Assembly: GCA_963970005.1 (NCBI GenBank) | Contig: CAXAMN010021940.1 | Location: forward strand, 948,046 to 1,012,045 | DNA: 64,000 nucleotides | Reading direction: 5' to 3' | From: Durusdinium trenchii | Taxonomy: Eukaryota; Sar; Dinophyceae; Suessiales; Symbiodiniaceae | Shown here: positions 1 through 10,597 of the stretch, in pieces | How positions within the stretch are numbered: position 1 is the first letter of the stretch | Layout of the letters: each line of letters begins with the position of its first letter | The notes under the pieces: generated by a model | Seen by the model: only the letters and a program-made list of their open reading frames with translations | Database searches by the model: none | Told to the model about the DNA's origin: nothing | Position numbers and translations under genes: made by a program

Positions 1-1400
1 TCGAATTCCCGCTTTCGCGGCACCTCAAGAGCACCGTCCCCGCACACAGTGCCGACACCGCGGTGTAGACCTCGACGGTCTGCAATGCACCAGGGAGTCA
101 GGAGGCGGGGGGTAAAAAGGCGGCAGGTCTGGGTCGAGGGCGTTGGAAGGGCGTCTTGAGGTCCGTCGGCTTGTGAACAGCCTGGTTTTGGTGAGGTCTG
201 GGTGAGAGAGAGAGAGAGAGGATGGCTGTCACAGGATGGAGGATCTACGGCCTGGTTCAGCCCTATCGGAGCTTTGAGAAGGAGAGTTCTATGAGCTCTC
301 TGCAAGGAAGAAACCAAACGTATGTGCGACCCATAATGCTTGTTGAGCAAAGCCACCAAGTTTTGGGGGTCAGCGTGGCATCAATATCAACAATTTGCAG
401 AAAGAACTGCCAGGATGCCCCTCAGTGTGGGTGACCCAAAGATACCCAGAGATGGTACAAGTTGCTCCTTTTGATCACGGACATCTGATCATCTCCCTCA
501 ACACCGGCCCGAGGAATGGTCGTGCCAAGGAAAGGCCCAGCTGCTTCACTGCTTCCTGTTGCAGTTTCCCTTCCTCCAAGCTGCCGTTGCCAGTGCGCGG
601 CCAGCGCCGGCGATGGTCTCTTCGCTGCAACTCATGCGGCCATGGGGTGCCAGCACAGCCCGTCTTCGCGACCACGGTGATGCTTAAGAAGCCGATTAAA
701 GAAGTCAGTCTGGATGCGTCTGGCGGGTTCTGGTGAATTCATGGCCACCGAAGGCTGGAACTCTTGAGTCATAAGTGTCGCTGATCGAAACAAGGAACCC
801 AACTATAAGGGATTCAATGTGAACCCAGTAGCTACTGAACAACTTCGGGCCGCGCCAGTCAAGCGGCTGTATCCAATTCTATGCCATATGGAGTCATCCT
901 GAAGTCTCATGACACCGCTCAAAGCCTGACCCCGGGGTCCGATGCGCCTCTCGGCCGTGCTCTCCGGACACTAAAGGTCCGAGCGTGGCGCGACCCGCCG
1001 CTCCGGGGGTTCGATGGCACGGGCCCGCAAGGCTGGTGAGTCTGGTGGGCCGGCTCTGTGCCATCTACCCTTAAAACTCATGTAGAGTAGATGACTTCTC
1101 ATGTGTTATGTCGTAAGTGGCCACTGGTGTACACCTGAGGTGATCAACCAGAACTTGAACTCGGGGATCCAAACGCAGGATCTTGACATTCCGAAAAACA
1201 CCCAGCCATAGTAGTGACTCCAAAATTAATGAACCAACAAGGCGCCAATCGAAACACAGAGTCTTGGGAAGGGAATGTCTTCACCACCAAGAACAAACGC
1301 TAAATTTATAGCATACTACAGTACATTATATATATATATGTGTGTATATAGAAAAACACAAGATTGTACAACAAACTACAAACAAACATACACATTTAAT
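1..1400. other. No gene recognised
   Basis: I see no convincing coding exon here. Open frames are short, overlap each other on both strands and match no family I know. The stretch holds a short GA run near 210-226 and TA/GT-rich simple sequence around 1325-1350 and 1412-1430. It may be intergenic or intronic. Confidence 0.4.
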
Positions 1401-1489
1401 TTATAAACACATACATATATATATATATACGCAAACCAATACCAATGCCCTTGCCTCTGCCAGGACCACTACATTGACAACGTCATCAA

Positions 1490-1694
1490 TGTAATTCTTT
1501 CCAACCAGTTCCACTGCACCCGTGGCCCATCCCTGGAGAGGGCATTGGCGCCTGCGGGTGTGACAAGCGCCCGGGCCCATCTTGGCAAAGGCCCACGAGA
1601 TCTTCGCCAATTGGGACGCAGTGAAGTCGTGCAGCCGGAGCCTGCGCTGGCTCTCGGGGTTCGGCTGTCGAACCACTGTTGCACCATGCACCAT
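1490..1694 (-). CDS. Exon resembling FAST/RAP-type RNA-binding repeat
   Basis: The reverse frame contains LHDFTASQLAKISWAFAKMG, which matches the repeat pattern '(F)xxQxLAxxxWAFAxxG' of FAST-kinase/RAP or octotricopeptide-like proteins. These are abundant in dinoflagellates and apicomplexans and act in organellar RNA processing. Only one repeat can be read here; flanking exons were not identified. The likely acceptor lies upstream of the segment, and a simple repeat lies downstream. The family link rests on one short motif, so it is tentative. If real, this would be part of a longer organelle-targeted protein. Confidence 0.4.
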
Positions 1695-1828
1695 CTAATC
1701 CAGCAAAGCATCCGCAGTCGAACTGCGAATGCAAATAGAGGAATTAACGTTCGAAACCACAAAGGTTGGGCTGGCTGGTGCTTGTATGAATCAGATCAGG
1801 AGATTCGGTTTGCGTGCATGGGAGTGCG

Positions 1829-1852
1829 TGTGTGTGTGTGTGTGTGTGTGTG
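1829..1852. repeat. (TG)n microsatellite
   Basis: Uninterrupted GT/TG dinucleotide run. No gene is seen across it. Confidence 0.9.
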
Positions 1853-2139
1853 TTTATTATTGTTTCTCTATATATGTATGAAATTATACGTTAAAAAAAG
1901 AACATGATTTCTTCTTTTTTGTTTAATATGTGTGTGTGGTGAAATGATGCAGGTGTCCATGTGCATGTTGTTCTATGACGCCTATGCCTGTGACTATGTT
2001 TTTTTGCATTTTTCTGCGGTGAAGATAGCTCGGCAAGCCCTGATACAGGAGTTCATCATGAACTTCGCAACAAGAAGGTATATAATCTGAGTACATGGGC
2101 TGATTCCATGCTGCCTTTTGCTGTCTGCTACTATTGTTA

Positions 2140-3110
2140 CACTAGTCCGTTGGGTTGTTGTGCGTTTGAGGAACGTTGAAATAAATTCCTGGCGGTTTAC
2201 CCGCTTGAAACCTTTGCTGCAGTCTTTCAATGGCAAGCCTTCTACCGATCCCCCAACAGAAGCGCACGCGCCCAAACAGGCACCCTTTCGACCGCACCAC
2301 CGGCCACTCGTCCACCCCCTTCTCAGGTCGGGTCGTGGTGGAGGTGGACAAGACCTTCAAGAAGGCTTCTGGCCTTGACATCGGTCGCGCGCGGCATCGG
2401 GCAGCGGCCGGACTCGGCGGTTCGGGGGTACCGTCCGACCAACGGCGGAGGGGCCTGGATGGGCCCTCGTCCGGTGGTCGTCCATCCGTCCGGAATCGTC
2501 CGGAGATTCGAGCGGGGTTACAGGCCTTCAAAGGTGGTTTGGAACTCTTGGAGGTGTTATAGTTGTAAACTCCTTCCGGGCCCCCCAAAGAATCCCCGCC
2601 TTCCGGACTGATTCTACACTGTTCTGGTTAGACTTTGCTCTCCCAAACGGCTGCCCTGTCTTCCTCCGGTCTTCCGGGCGCCCGTGCTTCAAGGAGAATT
2701 TCCTCAAGCACCACGCCACCTCGGCACGAAGGCGCTGTGGCCAACGACTCGTTGCTGGATGAATTGCAGTTCGTCCATCCACCGTCCGCAACAGGTCGTG
2801 CCATCGCAGACATGGTCTGTGTGGCGGCCCGACCCGGCCGAACGGGTTCCCCCCTGGAGTTTCGCGGCAAGCGCGCGGGTGCTTCGTTCGGAAGGGGGGC
2901 GGTACTGGGAAGAAGTCCCATTGACCGACTCCATGATGCTCCTTTTTGCTCCCCGGTTCGCTTTCCCCAGCTGCTTCCGAAAGAAGGCCGGCATCAGTGG
3001 CCACTTGCCCCAGCGTGGGTTGCACAGCTCCAAGTGATTGTTCCAACAGGCCGCCTGGGTGGGGGTTCGGTGGCCCTGTCGGTCGGTCTCAGGGTGAAGG
3101 TCTTCAAGTG
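2140..3110 (-). other. GC-rich overlapping open frames, unresolved
   Basis: Several frames are open on both strands. On the minus strand the frames around 2628-2921 and 2704-3033 look most protein-like (for example RGGVVLEEILLEARAPG), but no domain is recognised and two frames compete. They could be exons downstream of the GNAT exons at 4.0-5.2 kb, or non-coding GC-rich sequence. Confidence 0.2.
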
Positions 3111-3979
3111 AAGAACAATTTTGGCAACACCATCCCGGATGATCTTCCAGGGGTCACAAGGCAGGGTGGTGTTTGGTCCCATCCAGTGAGTGGATAATGG
3201 GCACCCCTAACCTCCAAGTTCGGCACCCCTTTGTGACTCCTGGTTAATGCATGTTCATCATTACCTTTGTAGGTTCATGATATGGTTCATGCAGCCTTCA
3301 GCTATATGATCACCTGACTCCCCAGTTCACGACTCTTGGTGACGCAGGTGCCACCCACATCCAAGCGACGACTGAAGAGTGTGCAAACCATGACCCCGGC
3401 CTTGGCGGCAGGATTCAAACAAACCGCCTCCAGGCGTATAGCACCAGCCTCTCGCGCCCAGGATTCTGCCAGCCCCAGCAGTGCTGAGCTGGCACCTGCG
3501 CGCGGATAACGGTTTGGGCCTTTTTCTGGCCCTCCAAAATGAACGACATCTTGGATTTGCGGAAGCGGGGCACGTGTTTAATCTTCTTTCTTGGATCCTC
3601 CCTCCAAAAGGCAACTCTATTCATCCAAGGGCGGCTGTTCACTCCCGGGCGTGACTGAAGTCTGAAGTCTGCGACGAAACTGACTCCACCTCGTCCACCG
3701 ATCACTTTGGGGGGGCTTGGCATTTGGACCCGCGGCCAGCGGCATGTGTGTTGTTGAGGCGTTTTTTCGAGGTGCGGATCGTATCATATCGTTCTCAAGG
3801 TCCAACGCATTGATGATCCAATCCAAGTGCGACTCTGTCCTCTAAGACGTAGTTTCACAGGACCTGGCCTCACCAGGATCATCCCTGCTACTAGACCCGC
3901 CGTGTTTAGTCCAAACCTCAGGATCTCCCGTGATCCGCGTGGTTCTCTTGCGATTGACCCATTTTAATCTCCCTCCCAC

Positions 3980-4142
3980 CTGTGTTGCGTGCCGCCGGCC
4001 GCACCGCCGCATGCCACAAGCTGGCCACCTGCCGGTGGCACTTCACACAAAGCACGCCGTCCGCCGGAGGCAGCGGCGCCCCGGGCACCGCCTCGACCAG
4101 CAGGACCGCCGCGTGCACGTCCGATCCGCGTGAGGTCCAGGC
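3980..4142 (-). CDS. GNAT acetyltransferase core exon (NAT8-like)
   Basis: The exon is bounded by an AG|GCC acceptor (AG at 4144-4143) and a GTGGGA donor after 3980. It reads AAVLLVEAVPGAPLPPADGV and then VASLWHAAVRPAARNTG. This is the GNAT pattern of a beta strand followed by 'L..xxVxPxxRxxG', where the Arg-x-x-Gly segment starts the acetyl-CoA pyrophosphate-binding loop. It lies downstream, on the same strand, of a GNAT-like N-terminal exon (4985-5249) and a two-helix membrane exon (4507-4715). That order matches NAT8-type membrane-anchored N-acetyltransferases. The rest of the acetyl-CoA site (GxG, motif B) must be in a further exon that I did not identify. Confidence 0.55.
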
Positions 4143-4506
4143 CTTTAGGGAGCGGAGCTCTCCTGGGATGGAGGTGGAGGGGAGGGATGTGGCGAGTGAG
4201 AGGTGAGTGGGTTGGATTCCTCCGGAGTTCCGGAGCAAAGAATCACATATTTAGATATATATATATATATAATTCCATTTAGGTCCAATCAGTGAGCATG
4301 TTCACGCCTGCACCCACATGGACGAAGGGGTGCAAGTCACCTGCCCAGAGATGTTGAGAAAGTATAGAAGTGGACTTGCTGCTGCTGTCCTGACAAGAAC
4401 AATCAAGAACATGCAACTTGCGCATGACGGACGCTTTCCTTGAACCCCTCTTTCGTGCGACTCATGCCCTCTCTCATGCCCCCCCACCCTGTTTCAAACA
4501 TCACTC

Positions 4507-4715
4507 AGCCAGAGCTCCCCAGCGAAGGTCGTAGGCCAAAATATTCCAGGCGATCAGCCAGTGCAAGGGATGCTGCAGCAGCGCCAGCAGTGCATAGCCC
4601 GCTGCCGCCCGGAGTGGGAGCGGCGCGTCCGGCGAAGCGTCCAGCGAAGCGTCGGTGCTCCAAAGACTCCACAGGCCCCAGAGGCCCAGAAGCAGGGCCA
4701 ACCAGGCGGGTGGGC
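4507..4715 (-). CDS. Membrane-hairpin exon of the NAT8-like GNAT
   Basis: The acceptor AG at 4717-4716 opens a frame reading WLALLLGLWGLWSLW, then a polar turn (STDASLDASPDAP), then AAGYALLALLQHPLHWLIAW, ending before a GTGATG donor. Two hydrophobic segments separated by a short loop, inserted between the GNAT N-terminus and the acetyl-CoA core, is the arrangement of NAT8/camello-type ER or Golgi acetyltransferases. The exon alone would be called only a membrane segment; the assignment comes from its neighbours. Confidence 0.5.
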
Positions 4716-4984
4716 CTGTGATGACCTGGGTTCAAAGGAAAAAAGCATGGTGAACAGAGAGCACGCATGAACTGAAAAAGGTGTGAGAAAAGCCGTCAGA
4801 AGAGAGTCATCCTGCAGACCCTGGGAGGTGCCCTATTTCAAGGTGTGGTGGGATGAGTGGCCATGCCCAGTCGTCGTCATTGGTCCAACTGGCACCGATC
4901 CGAGATCGGGAAGGCAATGGAAAAAATGGATCAACATGATCAACCAACTTCAAAGCAGACTGTGAAGGCTTTTCCCACGCCACC

Positions 4985-5249
4985 ACTTGGCTGGTTTCAT
5001 CCACCATCTCCACCAAGTGATGATGTTCCCTCCAAATCTGCCGCAGCTGCGGCCAGTCCTCTTCCGTGGCCAAGCGCGCCCGCATTGGCCAGACCTCCCT
5101 GTCCACGGCCTCTTTGGTGCAGTCCAGCGCTCGGCACAGCTGGTGAAAGCTCCACAGGTGGTCGAAGTGCTTTAGGGCAGGGAGAGCGCCAAAGAGCTCA
5201 GTGAGTTGGCCCTTCAAAAAGACCTCAAAGAGCAAAAGGGATGCTGGGC
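4985..5249 (-). CDS. Exon with GNAT N-terminal motif, possibly with carrier-domain tail
   Basis: The reverse frame contains MRARLATEEDWPQLRQIWRE (Met codon at 5085-5083), a typical start of a GNAT fold ('xRxAxxxDxxxxxxx'). The same open exon continues upstream as SPASLLLFEVFLKGQLTELF, which resembles the third helix region of an acyl or peptidyl carrier domain ('lPxxlLFexxTxxxL'). The carrier Ser motif lies in the exon directly upstream (5790-7120). This suggests a fused condensation-carrier-GNAT protein, but the carrier reading of this exon is weaker than the GNAT reading. The acceptor is near 5249, after CCCAG. Confidence 0.45.
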
Positions 5250-5390
5250 TTGTTGACCCTAAAGGCGGCAAATGTTGGGCTTGTACGGGTTTGTGCCTAC
5301 CAGCAGCGTTTACATTCGGTATCATTGGATGATTTTTGGTCGAACAGAAGGGAGACCTCAAGTCCAGCAGATGATGGACAAGATCAACAA

Positions 5391-5492
5391 TATATCCCAG
5401 ACACTCCATGTATGCCATATATGCCTACATTGACCCCCTGGCACCACCCCAATGTAAGCATATATGGCAGTCCCATGGAGTGTCTGGGTATA
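5391..5492. repeat. Long imperfect hairpin (inverted repeat)
   Basis: Arms of about 42 nt (5391-5432 and 5449-5492) are near-perfect reverse complements around a short C-rich loop. Both outer ends carry CCAGACACTCCATG or its complement, and the inner ends carry CCATATATGC(C/T)TACATTG or its complement. It lies in an apparent intron between the condensation/carrier exon and the GNAT exon. It may be a tiny foldback element or an RNA hairpin. Confidence 0.85.
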
Positions 5493-5789
5493 ACAATATC
5501 ATCCCACACCATGGTTAACAAATGTGAATAACAGGCTCTCACATGGTCCGCGGAACTGAGTCCATGCAACCATGCAAAAGCCGCTGTGCTCTGGGAATGT
5601 GGATTCCGATGTGGCAAAGAGATGCAAATCTGCTTGAACATATTTATATATATATAATTATATACATTTTTTGAACATGCTTGAAAGATCTAGCCTGGGT
5701 CCTAGAAGTAAAGGCGTAAGATGCCGTAAGTATGGAGGTTGGAACCGCACCAGCCATGTTGCCATGGCCATGGAGTATCATGGAGCATC

Positions 5790-7120
5790 ATGGAGTGCAT
5801 GTTGTCGATCCAAGCGGCCGTGGACACGGAATCCATGCCCAAGCATTCCAAAGGCACATGGTCGGTCATTTGTTCAGGATCTGGAAGGGCTTTGCTGACC
5901 AGTGCCCGCAACTGGCAGGCCAGTTCAGGCGAAGGCTCCAGTAGCTCCCCCACGGTCTCAGCTCGCCTGTGCAGAAGCATCTGAAAGTCTTGGAGAAGAT
6001 CTCCAGCGTCGGCCGCGCAAAGCATCAGCTGCACTTCCGCTTCCGCTTGAAGGATGTCCAACCGGAGCTCCACGTGACCCGGAAGTTGGCAGCATGTGTC
6101 CGCTTTCGGGGGCCACCCCTGGGTCCAAGCATCTGGCTCCACCTGGCGCAGCTGACACCTGGCCTGCCGCAACCAACCGCCCTTGCCACCCGACCGTGCT
6201 CGGCGAAACTCGCGCTGCACCTCGACCGTCGGCGCTGCGGAGTCCCGGCGCCCCAGTTGAAGCGCGGCGTGCACGACGCGGGCGACCTCGCCCACGCGCT
6301 GCTGCGAAGGCACATCCACACAAAGCAGCAAGTGGTCGGTAAAACACCCCAAGGTCTGGGGTAACATGTCTGTAAAGCCCGCCTCCTGCGGGATTGCAAT
6401 CACCAGATTCCCCTTAAAGGCCTTCTTCAGCAAGACTGCCAAGAAAGTCACCAGCAAATCAAAGCGTGTCACGTTCAGCTCTCTTGCCATTCCATCCAGC
6501 TCTGCCAGTTCCGCCGTGTCCAAACGCCTCGTCTCCACGGGCCTCCACTCGGCTCGCTGCGGCACAGCCTCCAACTCGGCTCCAAAGGCCTCCAACCTCG
6601 CGACCTGCCTCTTCACGGCTGCCTGCACCTTCGAACTGCGCACCAAGCGCTGCTGCCACCATGCCACATCCGCCCGGTCCACCGCAGGCGGCCATGAGAT
6701 CCGTGCGCCGTCCACCATGAGCCGCCGCAGCCGCGCGCAGGCGGCCGCATCCAGCGCGGCGGGGTGGGCACAAAGCGCCAGGCCACAGTGGTCCCAGGTG
6801 ACCATCGGAGGAGCTGTGAAGGACCTATCCCAAGGCGGCCACGGCTCTGACCCGCCTCCGCCCGTCTCACACCAGCACGCGACGGGGCAGAAGTGGGCTC
6901 GGCCAGTGGTCGCACCCAGGTGGAAGGAGGTTCGACAGGCCAGGTGTGCCTGGAGCAACTCGCGGAGGCGTTCGCAAAGAAGTGGCTCAGGCGATGGAAA
7001 AATCCAGCCTTCCAACCAACTGCAGGGATCTTCCAGTAGAGCTCGCTCTTCATAGAATGAAATCATGGTGGGGGCAGGTGACCACAAGGATCTAGGGACC
7101 GGGAGATCATGGAGATCTGA
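5790..7120 (-). CDS. NRPS-like condensation domain followed by carrier (T) motif
   Basis: One long reverse-strand exon encodes most of a condensation (C) domain. The N-terminal segment FYEERALLEDPCSWLEGWIF and RLRELLQAHLACRTSFHLG correspond to the 'L..al..lv.rH..LRT.F' region. Further on, LVTFLAVLLKKAFKGNLVIA and TLGCFTDHLLLCVDVP match core motifs around the C-domain tunnel, and VELRLDILQAEAEV the C-terminal strand. The catalytic HHxxxDG is not intact: the equivalent region reads LCAHPAALDAAA. Near the end, VPLECLGMDSVSTAAWID is a phosphopantetheine-attachment motif (GxDS) with an attachable Ser. C domains condense carrier-bound acyl groups; without the second His the activity of this one is doubtful. 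A Met lies at 7066, but the open frame and similarity extend upstream to about 7120. Downstream exons carry a GNAT. Confidence 0.65.
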
Positions 7121-7299
7121 ATTTTCAGATGGTTCTCCAGGCTGCGACGTGCAGAAACGACGCGCCATGGCAGCAATCGCCACGTTCCGAACGTCCCGCC
7201 TAGGCTGTGGGCATGATGGGTCATGCAGCGTGCATGCGTGCATGCGTGCCTGGCATGATTCACACACCAAATGAGGAATTACACAGTGCAAAGCCTGCC

Positions 7300-7600
7300 A
7301 CACGAGCCCGGAATGCTGGATAATACGTTATTGGATGGGAGTCAGCACCCTCCAAACAACAGAACATTACAAAACCCTATGTGCAGCTGTCGGCTCTAGA
7401 CAAGCTCCTAAGACACGCCTCTATCTGGAGATAGGGAAGCTCGATGGATCTACACTCATGGTGTGGACTCACAAACTCTTGCACCAGCCCATGGCCAAAT
7501 CAACTGCACAATCTCTTTGACCTATTGTCATTTAGCCATGGCCTGCAGTGATTCTTGAAACCTTCAGGAACAACCATAGAACCCTCTCCTCCAGGGATGG
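7300..7600. other. No gene recognised
   Basis: No domain-bearing frame was found between the condensation-domain exon and the repeat cluster that follows. Confidence 0.4.
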
Positions 7601-7604
7601 CGCC

Positions 7605-7790
7605 TCATTTGCGCACACATAATTCCCCTCAAATCCGCACACAGACTTTTTTATATATTTAACTCAAATGCGCACACATGATTCGCCTCATCTGCGCACA
7701 CATCGATTACATTCCTCTTTAAACAGCCCATGTTACCCCAAACTCAAATGCGCACACATGATTCGCCTCATTTGCGCACACACAAATTGA
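7605..7790. repeat. Degenerate GCGCACACAT repeat cluster
   Basis: The motif CTCAAATGCGCACACATGAT followed by TCGCCTCATTTGCGCACACA recurs about three times (near 7610, 7661 and 7740) with diverged spacers. It appears non-coding. Confidence 0.8.
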
Positions 7791-7793
7791 GTC

Positions 7794-7999
7794 ATGATGA
7801 TCTCTTTTTGCTCATTGCTTCGTTTGATTGATGATGTGTTAATAACGTCCCTCTGGACATTCATCTACATGATGATCTCTTTTTGCTCATTGCTTCCACA
7901 GGTTCACGTCACACAGACGCTCTGCGTTTGATTGATGATGTTGGGTTGGGATGGGGGGGTGGGTGCGGGGGTGTTAATAACGTCCCTCTGGACATTCAG
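7794..7999. repeat. Direct duplication, second copy with two extra blocks
   Basis: A unit starting GATGATCTCTTTTTGCTCAT and ending CCCTCTGGACATTCA appears twice: about 7794-7863 and 7868-7999. The second copy carries two additional blocks of about 30 nt each, one after TTGCTTC and one G-rich block before GTTAATAACG. Otherwise the copies are nearly identical. Confidence 0.85.
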
Positions 8000-8071
8000 C
8001 AGCGCATCTAAAGCGATGGACGTAAAATGAGACAACAAGGTTCAGATTGTGAAACAATCTGGTCGGGTTCC

Positions 8072-8120
8072 ATTCATTCATTCATTCATTCATTTCATTC
8101 ATTCATTCATTCATTCATTT
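8072..8120. repeat. (CATT)n microsatellite
   Basis: Run of CATT/TTCA units with one frameshift of the repeat in the middle. Confidence 0.9.
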
Positions 8121-8128
8121 TTTCAGCC

Positions 8129-8248
8129 GTGTAAGCCGCGTGTACAGCCGAGGAAGCCGTGTGCACATCCGAGTTTCGCGTGCACAAACGAGATCAATTC
8201 TCCGCGTGTACATTCGAGGGAAATTCCGCGTGTACAGACGAGGCTCCG
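8129..8248. repeat. Minisatellite with CGTGTACA(N)CGAGG core
   Basis: About five degenerate copies of a 20-26 nt unit with core CCGCGTGTACAGCCGAGG. Both strands are open across it because of the repeat, which produces repetitive peptides; I do not treat it as a gene. Confidence 0.7.
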
Positions 8249-8249
8249 C

Positions 8250-10090
8250 CCCTCCTCCAGCCACTGGACACTTCGACCAAGCAGCTGCTGTGGGCCTCCG
8301 ACCCAGGTGCTCGACATTTCTGGGCGAAACGTGGCGTCGGTCTCTTCTGCTGCGCGGTCTTCACGCTGCGTGACTCATGGAAAGGCCGAGAGAAATGGAA
8401 TTGCTATGAATTGCTATGAATTGCTCGTAGCAACTCGGAGAAGCCTTGCGCGCCCTATCACCCAAAAGCCTTGCAAGAACACCTTCAACTTCATGCATAC
8501 TTAGTACTTCAGTCACTGGGGAGTTCGCCCACTTGCCATCCATGCTCCACCTAAGTCTGCCACCTGAGTCTGGTATCAGAAGGAATATCTCATAACGATT
8601 CGCTCAGCCCATCGGCCATCACAGCTCCTTGCATCACACGGCTGCGCCAGTTGGAACACGGCATTCCCCCATTCCATCCAGTTCGACGATTGTTGGGGAC
8701 CACCGAGGTAAAGGAATGTCCGAACTTCGGATCACCCAGGTTTAAGCACGGTGGACTGGCCTTTCGGGGGTTCCCTAACTCCGCCTGGAATCAATGGTAG
8801 TTTACACTAAATTGAAAAGAGACCTCCCTGGACTGACTCTCCATCTCTATCTGGGGCCAATCTTCGGCTAGGAAGATGCTTCTCACGTCAATAGATGTTT
8901 TTTATTTTTGGCGTGAGACCATGCGGCCGCGCTTGGAAGTCGCAGCCGTTGGGTGAAACGAAGACTCCTGTGCAGCGGCAGCGGGCCACCTCCTGTGCAC
9001 GCCGCAAATTTTGGCCCATGGATGCCCAAATACGGGAGTTTGTTACGGACTTGGGGCAAGCAGAACATGCCAACCCGAACACTGTACTGTTTGCCTCAGG
9101 TGTATATAACCATCCTGAAGTACAGAGATTTCGGTGCAACTCAGTCCGGCGGCACTCAACCAAAAAAGATGCATAGAACATCGGGGTCCCTAAAGTCATC
9201 TGCAGGACTGTGTTATCGAAACACCCGTGCTCCGATCGAAACACCCGCGCGCACCAACTCAGATGTTCCAAGGTGTTCGAAGTACCCAAATTGATCCGCT
9301 TGGGAATATTCCAAGTACCTGTTTCTTTTGGTCAAAGCAGGGCACTTAGAATATGGAATTGAAATGACAGAATGTACTTTGGCGGTTCAATTCCGTATTC
9401 TATGTACTTAAGGACGGCTACTTATATATCACTAGTCACTATATAGTTAAAAAATTGTATACATACAATACAATACAATACATTACATTGCTATACTTTA
9501 CTCTACTCTACTCTACTATACATAACATAACATAACATAACAGAACATAACATAACATACATGGTTCAAGGTTTGAGGTCTCAAGCAAGCCCCCTGAAAC
9601 CCTGCTCGTGCGGAACCCCTGCCGCTACGAGCCCCCAATCCTGCCTGCCGGGAATTCAAAGTCGAAGTTGATCCATGCAGCTTTTGCTGAACGCAGCACA
9701 ATCCCCTATCAACTTTGGCTTCCCGTGCTCTTTCTCAAACTCTCCAGTTCGCTCCAGCCTGCCAGCTGCTCCACTTCGATCCCCTTGTCTTTCCTCAGCA
9801 CAGCACAATCTCACAAGTTTTGAAAAAATCGCTCATGCTCAATGCAATGTTTCACAGTGCCTGCCACTGCCTCTGGCTGGTTGCAGTAGCCAGCTGGGTC
9901 TCACAGCGAACACATTTGGGTGAAATTTCAATTTGAAAGAACTCATAATTCCTCCAGCGTTCATGTTTCACTTCGGGCCTCCTCAAACGACAATAGGATG
10001 TTCACTCAAGTTTTTATAGGGCGCCTTGATGACAACATCCAGGGATACGTTGTCTCCTCGAAGGCCCTGTGTGCGTGCGCCGAGCCTCCA
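8250..10090. other. No gene recognised
   Basis: Frames here are short or compete on both strands; the reverse frame over 8888-9289 is open for 133 codons but matches nothing I know. A cluster of five- and six-base simple repeats occupies about 9455-9565. Confidence 0.35.
9455..9565. repeat. Compound microsatellite (ACAAT / CTACT / ATAAC)
   Basis: Successive short runs of CAATA, CTCTA and CATAA units, changing register, in AT-rich sequence. Confidence 0.85.
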
Positions 10091-10597
10091 TCAGCAGTGA
10101 ATCCCACCAGGTATTGTTTGGGGAGCCCCGACATTCCGAATCTGACGAAAAATGCCTGCAGCCTCAAACCCGGCCAGGTCTTTGTAAACCACCCGGGTCG
10201 TCACTCTCTTGCCCTCTTTCACATCGAAGAAAGACAAAACAAGTAGCATGAAGCGATCTTTTTCGTCGACCGATATGGAGTAGTATGGGGAAGCCTTGAC
10301 CCGCTCCAGCAGTTCTTCCAAATGGTGCGCAGCCAACAAATCTCTGCATTCTCCAAAGATCTGGTCACTATCTTGGCTCATTGGCAAAGTCCCTCCACAC
10401 ATCCGGGCGAACTCCGTCAGCTGACGGAAGCCGACAGTGGAATTTTCATTGTAAATTGTTGAGTACGCCCCAGCCATCAGATTCTCGAACAACTCCAACG
10501 ACGTCGATTTCCTTCCCTGTGAGGCCAAGCTTTGTTGACTTCCTGGAGTTTGAGAGCGTGGTGAAACCATTCTTGAAGATGTCGAAGAAAACCACAC
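10091..10597 (-). pseudogene. hAT/DUF4371 (ZMYM-like) transposase-derived fragment
   Basis: The open reverse frame contains LLERVKASPYYSISVDEKDR followed by FMLLVLSFFDVKEGK and VVYKDLAG. This is the pattern 'Sxxxxxx(V)DExxD' plus strands seen at the start of the RNase H-like core of DUF4371/zinc-finger-MYM proteins, which derive from hAT transposases. The Asp of VDE would be the first catalytic acidic residue. The N-terminal half (LELFENLMAGAYSTIYNENS) precedes it in frame. No BED finger, later catalytic residues or terminal inverted repeats were recognised, so it is a fragment, or one exon of a domesticated copy. The final residues (after IFRQIRNVG) may be intron. Confidence 0.45.

Noticed and set aside
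3380..3480. tRNA-like sequence on the minus strand (GGTTTGTTTGAATCC-type arm with partial acceptor pairing)
   Set aside because: I could not form a full cloverleaf with proper D and anticodon arms; treated as chance similarity.
5732..7055. Plus-strand frames opposite the condensation domain (up to 229 codons)
   Set aside because: Shadows of the GC-rich minus-strand exon, which has recognisable C-domain and carrier motifs.
9005..9020. SL-like string ATTTTGGCCCATG on the plus strand
   Set aside because: Only the middle of the SL is matched, with mismatches at the conserved 3' end, and there is no adjoining gene structure.
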